A DNA stretch of 64,000 nt, taken from assembly GCF_048320135.1 (NCBI RefSeq), contig NZ_CP182947.1:3782001-3846000 (forward strand), read 5' to 3'. Both the position numbers and the translations under genes were made by a program. Position 1 is the first letter of the stretch. The number at the start of each line of letters is the position of its first letter. Source of the stretch: Ideonella_A sakaiensis_A. GTDB taxonomy: Bacteria; Pseudomonadota; Gammaproteobacteria; Burkholderiales; Burkholderiaceae_C. Positions 59,272-64,000 of the stretch are shown in pieces. Below the pieces are notes generated by a model. That model was not told the DNA's origin, ran no database searches, and saw only the letters and a list, made by a program, of their open reading frames with translations.

Positions 59272-60021
59272 CTACCCGTGCGGCATTGCCCGCCACTCGC
59301 CGTCGATCAGGCATTCATTCGGCCCGAACTGCGACTTGTAGGCCATCTTCGGGCTGTTCCTGATCCAGTAGCCGAGGTAGACATGGCGCAGCCGCAACTG
59401 CCGCGTCTGCTCGATCTGCCACAACACGTTGTAGGTGCCGTAGCTGGTGTGCGGCTCCGGTTCGTAGAAGGTGTATACGGCCGACAGGCCATCGCTCAGC
59501 ACATCGAGGATCGACACCATCTTCAGCGCACCGGGCTGGTCGCTGCCCGGTTCGGCCGGCGCGCGAAATTCGACCAGCCGCGAGTTGACCCTGCTCTGCA
59601 GCAGGAACTGCGTGTACTGGTCGATGCTGTCGTGGTCCATGCCGCCACCGGCGTGGCGGCCGCCCTGGTAACGCAGATAGAGCTGGTAGTGCTCCGGCAC
59701 GAAGCCGAGCCGCAGCACCCTGGCCTGCAGGCCGGCATGCGCCTTCCACGCGCGGCGCTGGCTGCGCGTCGGCTGGAAGCTCTCGACCGGCACGCGCAGC
59801 GGGATGCAGGCGCGGCAGCCGTCGCAATACGGCCGATAGGTGAACATGCCGCTGCGCCGGAAGCCGTTGCCGACCAGGCCGGAATAGGCGTCGGCATGGA
59901 TCAGGTGGCTCGGCGTCGCGACCTGCGAGCGCGCCATCCGCCCGGCCAGATAACTGCACGGATACGGCGCAGTCGCGTAGAACTGCAGCGACGCGAGCGG
60001 TAATTCTTTCGGATGGGTCAC
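59272..60021 (-). CDS. bpt: Aspartate/glutamate leucyltransferase Bpt
   Basis: A 249-residue N-degron transferase that adds Leu to N-terminal Asp or Glu of proteins for ClpS/ClpAP degradation. The fold shows YPCSYLAGRMARSQVATP near 20-37, TYRPYCDGCRACIPLRVP near 61-78 with the Cys-rich pattern, YLRYQGGRH, and HVYLGYWIRNSPKMAYKSQF. GTG 60021 (VTHPKELPLASLQ) overlaps the aat stop; no ATG is suitable. It is often annotated as arginyltransferase ATE. Confidence 0.93.
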   Translation of the reverse strand: MTHPKELPLASLQFYATAPYPCSYLAGRMARSQVATPSHLIHADAYSGLVGNGFRRSGMFTYRPYCDGCRACIPLRVPVESFQPTRSQRRAWKAHAGLQARVLRLGFVPEHYQLYLRYQGGRHAGGGMDHDSIDQYTQFLLQSRVNSRLVEFRAPAEPGSDQPGALKMVSILDVLSDGLSAVYTFYEPEPHTSYGTYNVLWQIEQTRQLRLRHVYLGYWIRNSPKMAYKSQFGPNECLIDGEWRAMPHG

Positions 60022-60791
60022 TGGCCGGGGTCCTCGGGCCGGGTGGTTTCGATCTGCGGGCCTGCAAGCTGCTGCCACATGACCGGATGATAGGACCAGT
60101 CGGCCGGCGGCTGCAGATCGACGGTGGCCCGCAGGTGGCGCTCGAATTCGCCGCGCGCCATCTCGGCGGCGCCGAGCGACGCCAGGTGGGCGGTATTCTG
60201 CTGGCAGTCGATCGCGGCGATGGCGTTGCTGCGGCAGAAGCAGACCAGCGCGGCCAGCGCAATCTTCGACGCATCGCTGCGCCGCGCAAACATCGATTCG
60301 CCAAAAAACATCCGCCCGAGGTTGACGCCGTAGAGGCCGCCGGCGAGTTCGCCGTCGATCCACGTTTCCACGCTGTGCACCGCGCCGAGTTCGTGCCAGC
60401 GGCAATAGGCCTGGATCATCTCCGGCACGATCCAGGTGCCTTGCTGGCCGTCGCGGATGCTGCCGGCGCAGGCCCCGATCACCTGCGGGAAGGCGCTGTC
60501 GATGCGGATCGCGCAGCCGGGGCTGCGGATGAAGCGCGCGAGCGTCTTGCGCAGCGAGCGGCTCGGCTTGAAACGGGCGGTCTGCAGCACCATCCGCGGA
60601 TCGGGCGACCACCACAACACCGGCTGGCCCTCGCCGTACCACGGAAAGATGCCGTGGCTGTAGGCCTCGCGCAGCCGCTGCGGGCTCAACTGGCCACCTG
60701 CGGCGAGCAGACCCGGCGCATCCGAATCGGCCGGCAATGCCGTTGACGTATCGGGCAACGGGTCTTGGTCGTCTTGCAGCCAGGTGATCAT
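60018..60791 (-). CDS. aat: Leucyl/phenylalanyl-tRNA-protein transferase Aat
   Basis: A 257-residue N-degron transferase for N-terminal Arg and Lys. Landmarks: GLLAAGGQLSPQRLREAYSHG near 27-47, GIFPWYGEGQPVLWWSPDPR, HSVETWIDGELAGGLYGVNLG near 139-159, FFGESMFAR and DCQQNTAHLASLGA. ATG 60791 (MITWLQDDQD) is chosen; upstream in-frame residues are Arg-rich and non-native. Its stop overlaps the bpt start, placing both transferases in one operon. Confidence 0.95.
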   Translation of the reverse strand: MITWLQDDQDPLPDTSTALPADSDAPGLLAAGGQLSPQRLREAYSHGIFPWYGEGQPVLWWSPDPRMVLQTARFKPSRSLRKTLARFIRSPGCAIRIDSAFPQVIGACAGSIRDGQQGTWIVPEMIQAYCRWHELGAVHSVETWIDGELAGGLYGVNLGRMFFGESMFARRSDASKIALAALVCFCRSNAIAAIDCQQNTAHLASLGAAEMARGEFERHLRATVDLQPPADWSYHPVMWQQLAGPQIETTRPEDPGQ

Positions 60792-60999
60792 CGGGATGGC
60801 GGTTTCGGCGTGGTAGCGAACGAAGCGGCAAGTGTGCTGCAAAGCGCGGCCACGGCGCGGCTTCGGGACATCCCCCCGCCAGCTCCCTCCGCGGAGTGTC
60901 GCTCCAGCAACCGCCCGACGAGGGATGGCTGCTGCAGCGGCGGCGGCCGACACTTCGATCAACGCGTGACCTGCCACGCCAACCGCCGGAGACCAGCCG

Positions 61000-61365
61000 A
61001 TGTCGACCTTGAGCTTTCGCCTGCCGACCAGCCGCACCGAGGCCGTCGCCCACCGCAATCCGGCGCCGCACCGCACGGCCGGCGCCGGCCGCGGCGAACT
61101 GCGCCGGGTGATGAATGCCGAAGATGCTGCGCGCATCGCGCTGCGCCGCCTCGGCGCGCAGGCGAAGGCCCGCGAGGCGGCCAGCGACGACGGCGAAAGC
61201 TTTTCGGGCAGCGGCTGGTTCGACTCGACCTGGGAGCTGGCGAAAGGACTGGAAATCTGCGAAGTCGCCGTCGGCGAACTGCCGCTCGACGGATGGCTGC
61301 AGCTTTATCTGGCGCGTGACCCGCTGCTCGGCGAGCTCAGCGCCGCAGCCACTGCTGTGGCTTGA
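61000..61365 (+). CDS. Small conserved-looking hypothetical protein
   Basis: A 121-residue protein not matched to a named family. The N-terminal third is Arg-rich, and the C-terminal part reads SGSGWFDSTWELAKGLEICEV then GELPLDGWLQLYLARD, which looks conserved and aromatic, like the short WFDSSW-type proteins I have seen in Burkholderiales. There is no signal peptide or membrane segment. ATG 61000 follows a GGAGA-type site. It overlaps the convergent EamA gene by 29 bases at the 3' end, and no other partner is obvious. Confidence 0.6.
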   Translation: MSTLSFRLPTSRTEAVAHRNPAPHRTAGAGRGELRRVMNAEDAARIALRRLGAQAKAREAASDDGESFSGSGWFDSTWELAKGLEICEVAVGELPLDGWLQLYLARDPLLGELSAAATAVA

Positions 61366-62230
61366 CGAGGCCGACCGCCAGCGCCGTGCCGGACAGGATC
61401 ACCAGACAGCCAAGCAGCATCGCCGGCGTCACCCGCTCGCCGAGAAAGATTGCGCCCCAGGCCACGGCAAAAGCCGGTATCAGAAAGGTCACGGTGATTG
61501 CATTGGCCGGCCCGACATGGGCAATCAGCCGGAAATAGATCACATACGCAAAGCCGGTGCACAAGACCGCGAGCGCCGCCAGGCTCAGCCAGGCCATTGG
61601 CGGCGGCGTCTGCGCCGGCCAGAACCACCAGGTCGGCGCAGCCAATGCAATCGTTGCCGACAATTGGCTGCCGGCGGCGACCGCCATCGGCGGCACGCCC
61701 GACAGATAACGTTTGGTCCAGTTCGCGCCGAGGCCGTAGGCGGCAGCGGCCGCGATGCAGGCCAGCAATGCGAGCAGCGTCGCGCCGGCATCGGCCTCGG
61801 TGGCGATGCCGGTCCGGCTCCAGACCAGGCCGACGACGCCGGCAAAACCGATCAGCAGGCCGGCCACCCGGCTCGCGCTGAGCCGGTCGTTCAGCCACAA
61901 CCAGGCGATCAGCGCGGCAAACAGCGGCGACGCCGAATTGAAGATGCTGCTGAGGCCGGCACTGATCGTCAGCACCGCATAACTGAAGCCGAGAAACGGC
62001 AACGCCGAATTGACGATGCCGAGGATCAGGATCGGTTTCCAGTGCAGCAGCAGCGCCGACAACTCGCGGCGGTAGACGAGGATCGGCAGCAGCACCAGCG
62101 CCGCACCGGCGACGCGCAGTCCGGACAATGCGACGGCGCCGAACTGGCCGGCGCCGATCCGGGTGAACAGGAACGACGCACCCCACAATGCCGCGAGCAG
62201 GATCAGTTCGCCGAGATCACGCGGCTTCAT
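61337..62230 (-). CDS. EamA/DMT-superfamily transporter
   Basis: A 297-residue membrane protein with ten predicted helices in two EamA halves: LILLAALWGASFLFTRIGAG near 8-27, LNDRLSASRVAGLLIGFAGV near 124, and AWGAIFLGERVTPAMLLGCL near 257. RhaT/YdcZ-like drug or metabolite exporters share this build. ATG 62230 (MKPRDLGELI) overlaps the end of the ogt-type gene by 14 bases, placing them in one transcript. Confidence 0.92.
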   Translation of the reverse strand: MKPRDLGELILLAALWGASFLFTRIGAGQFGAVALSGLRVAGAALVLLPILVYRRELSALLLHWKPILILGIVNSALPFLGFSYAVLTISAGLSSIFNSASPLFAALIAWLWLNDRLSASRVAGLLIGFAGVVGLVWSRTGIATEADAGATLLALLACIAAAAAYGLGANWTKRYLSGVPPMAVAAGSQLSATIALAAPTWWFWPAQTPPPMAWLSLAALAVLCTGFAYVIYFRLIAHVGPANAITVTFLIPAFAVAWGAIFLGERVTPAMLLGCLVILSGTALAVGLVKPQQWLRR

Positions 62231-62771
62231 CGAGCCTCTGCTGCATGCCTGTGCCTGTGGTTGTTGTCGATTCGAGCTGCAGCAGCGCGCGTTTGCGCTC
62301 CAGCCCGCCGGCATAGCCGGTCAGCGCGCCGGCCGAACCGATCACGCGGTGGCACGGCACGATCACCGACACCGGATTGCGCCCGATCGCCGCGCCAACC
62401 GCGCGCACCGCGGCCGGGGATCCGACCGCACGCGCGATTTCGGCATAACTGCAGGTCGCGCCGGCGGCGATGTTCAGCAACTGTTGCCAGACGGCGCGCT
62501 GGAAATCGGTGCCGTGAAGATCGAGCGGCTGCGTGAAGCGGGCCGGCGCGCCGTCGAAATAGGCGGCAAGTTCGGCGACCGTGCGCAGCAGCAGCGGATC
62601 GTTGGCGGCCGGCTGACCGGCGAGTTCGCCCGGGTGGTCTTTCTGGCCGTCGAACCAGATGCCGGCCAGGCCGAGCGGCGTGCGCGCCAGCAGCATGCCG
62701 CCGAGCGGCGACTGCCAGCGCTGCCAGGCACTGAGCTGACGGGTCAGGGTCATCAGCGAGGTCTTCATCAT
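62217..62771 (-). CDS. ogt: Methylated-DNA-protein-cysteine methyltransferase
   Basis: A 184-residue alkylguanine repair protein. The nucleophile lies in VIVPCHRVIGSAG near 145, with GAAIGRNP just before and GGLERKRALLQLE after. It transfers the alkyl group of O6-alkylguanine to its own Cys. ATG 62771 is preferred because AAGGA lies 7 bases before; alternatives at 62768 and 62777 differ by one or two residues. It follows the AlkA-type gene in the same direction, a repair pair under likely common control. Confidence 0.92.
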   Translation of the reverse strand: MMKTSLMTLTRQLSAWQRWQSPLGGMLLARTPLGLAGIWFDGQKDHPGELAGQPAANDPLLLRTVAELAAYFDGAPARFTQPLDLHGTDFQRAVWQQLLNIAAGATCSYAEIARAVGSPAAVRAVGAAIGRNPVSVIVPCHRVIGSAGALTGYAGGLERKRALLQLESTTTTGTGMQQRLDEAA

Positions 62772-62781
62772 GTCCATTCCT

Positions 62782-64000
62782 TCAGCGGCCCGCAGGCTGC
62801 AGGCTGTTCCACAGGCGCAGCACCGCATAGCTGCGCCAGGGGCGCCAGGCCTCGGCGGTCTGTTCGATGACGAGCCGGCCGGCAGCCGAACCGGGCGTCG
62901 CAGCGCTTGCCGGCTGGCCACCGGCAAGCTGCCGGATCGCCTTCAGCACTGCGACATCGCCGGGCGGAAAGGCGTCCGGCCAGCCGAGTGCACGCATCGC
63001 GATGTAATTTGCCGTCCACGGTCCGATGCCGGGCAGCGCGCACAGGCTGTCGATCAGTGGCTGCGCCGGCGAACCGGGTGCCATCGCGCCGCGCAGTATT
63101 GGCCAGGCGTTGGCCAGCGCGACGATCGCCTGTGCCCGGCTGCGGATGATGCCCAGGCCGGCGATCGCGTCGACCGTCAATCCGGCAACGGTGTGCGGCG
63201 CCGGGAACAGCCGGTCGACATCCGGCCACGGCGTGACGATCGTCTCGCCATGCTGCTCGACCAGCCGGCGCGCCAGCGTGCGCGCCGCGGCGACCGTGAC
63301 CTGCTGGCCGAGCACCGCACGCACCGCGAGTTCGAAGCCGTCGACGCTGCCGGGCAGCCGCAGGCCGGGCTCGCCAGGAAGGTCCGCCAGCGCCGCATCG
63401 ACGACATCGGGCAGCAGGTCGAGGTCGAGCCAGCGTCGCACGGCCGCGAGCAGCAGGCTGCTGTGCGGCAGCAGTTCCGGCGAGAACTGCAATTGGAGCC
63501 GCGGCGCTGCCGCATCGAAGCGCGCCTCGATCCAGCCCGCCGGGCTGCCGGCTGCGCCGCCGAGCGCGCCGGCACGCAGCGTTCTCCTGACCGTCCAGTC
63601 GTCGACCGCTTCGATGCCGGGAATCGCGCGCTGCGCAAAAAACGCGAGCAGCCGCTGCCGGTCATAAGGCAGCCGATAGACCAGTTGCACGCCGATACCG
63701 GACGGCGGCTCGGCGAGTGCTGTGGCGCCCTCGGCACGCAGCCGGCCCGGATTGAGCCGGTAATGCTCGACGAAGGCCGCATTGAAACGGCGCAGGCTGC
63801 GAAAGCCGCTGGCCAGCGCAACCTGCGCAATCGGCAGCGTCGTCTCGGTCAGCAATTGCTTGGCGAGCAGCAGCCGGCGCGTCTGCAGATATTGCAGCGC
63901 CGTGACGCCATGCTCGGCGAGAAAGATCCGCCGCAGGTGGCGCTCGCTGACGCCGAGCCCGCTTGCCAGGTCGGCAATCGTCGAGGCGTCGCCGGCGGCC
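62782..64000 (-). CDS. AraC-domain/AlkA-type 3-methyladenine DNA glycosylase, 5' end cut
   Basis: At least 406 codons remain; the start lies beyond 64000. An AraC-type helix-turn-helix occupies the upstream part (GLGVSERHLRRIFLAEHG, then GFRSLRRFNAAFVEHY and LNPGRLRAEG), followed by an AlkA N-terminal domain and the helix-hairpin-helix LPGIGPWTANYIAMRALGW with the catalytic Asp in PPGDVAVLKAI. The layout fits Ada/AlkA fusions in which the missing N-terminus would carry the Ada zinc methyl-acceptor domain. It excises alkylated bases and may regulate the adaptive response. Confidence 0.92.
   Translation of the reverse strand, partial: AAGDASTIADLASGLGVSERHLRRIFLAEHGVTALQYLQTRRLLLAKQLLTETTLPIAQVALASGFRSLRRFNAAFVEHYRLNPGRLRAEGATALAEPPSGIGVQLVYRLPYDRQRLLAFFAQRAIPGIEAVDDWTVRRTLRAGALGGAAGSPAGWIEARFDAAAPRLQLQFSPELLPHSSLLLAAVRRWLDLDLLPDVVDAALADLPGEPGLRLPGSVDGFELAVRAVLGQQVTVAAARTLARRLVEQHGETIVTPWPDVDRLFPAPHTVAGLTVDAIAGLGIIRSRAQAIVALANAWPILRGAMAPGSPAQPLIDSLCALPGIGPWTANYIAMRALGWPDAFPPGDVAVLKAIRQLAGGQPASAATPGSAAGRLVIEQTAEAWRPWRSYAVLRLWNSLQPAGR

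Noticed and set aside
1..64000. CRISPR array, rRNA or tRNA genes
   Set aside because: No regularly spaced direct repeats and no rRNA or cloverleaf sequences were noticed anywhere by eye.

Overview
The window is GC-rich chromosomal DNA from a betaproteobacterium, most likely a member of the Burkholderiales. Evidence for this is three Bug-family (TctC-type) periplasmic binding proteins, a System I cytochrome c maturation operon, a dispersed hairpin repeat containing CCCCCTCAAGGGGG of a kind I associate with Burkholderiales intergenic DNA, and the dense ATGA/GTGA-coupled operon style. The genus cannot be fixed from the sequence.

Region 1 (1-3155) looks foreign: lower GC, looser gene packing, the tail of an unknown gene, and a two-gene minus-strand module pairing a DUF2971 protein (frameshifted near its end) with a PD-(D/E)XK nuclease-like protein. 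It is a candidate defence module at the edge of an island. Region 2 (3156-11849) is a catabolic island: a Bug protein, DUF4387, an AtuA-like protein, an acyl-CoA ligase and a TauD-type dioxygenase in one operon, an FCD-type GntR regulator, and a second operon with MmgE/PrpD and another Bug protein. Both promoters carry the same pair of operator-like boxes with identical spacing. Region 3 (12072-26497) holds an enolase-superfamily enzyme, a third Bug protein, a peptide-type ABC transporter whose binding protein is separated from the rest by an IS1182-family insertion sequence and a striking inverted pair of about 273-bp structured repeats, then an SDR and a DctPQM TRAP transporter.

Region 4 (26539-33663) is a complete ccmABCDEFGHI operon on the minus strand. 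Region 5 (34709-46204) is a tightly coupled 13-gene plus-strand operon for an aryl-polyene/xanthomonadin-like pigment: ACP, COG4648 membrane protein, AMP ligase, two dehydratases, acyltransferase, LolA-like carrier, MMPL exporter, deacetylase, methyltransferase, ketosynthase with chain-length factor, and ketoreductase. A second arm (58052-53506, minus strand) adds a methyltransferase, a flavin halogenase-like enzyme, a MipA/OmpV porin-like protein, an acyltransferase and a glycosyltransferase. The arms are separated by a dppBCDFA dipeptide transporter, an encapsulated-ferritin-type protein without an encapsulin gene next to it, and a DM13 protein.

Region 6 (58111-64000) is housekeeping: an FAD oxidoreductase, the N-degron transferases aat and bpt, a small hypothetical protein, an EamA exporter, and two alkylation-repair genes (ogt-type methyltransferase and an AraC/AlkA glycosylase cut by the window end). 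No tRNA, rRNA or CRISPR array was recognised.
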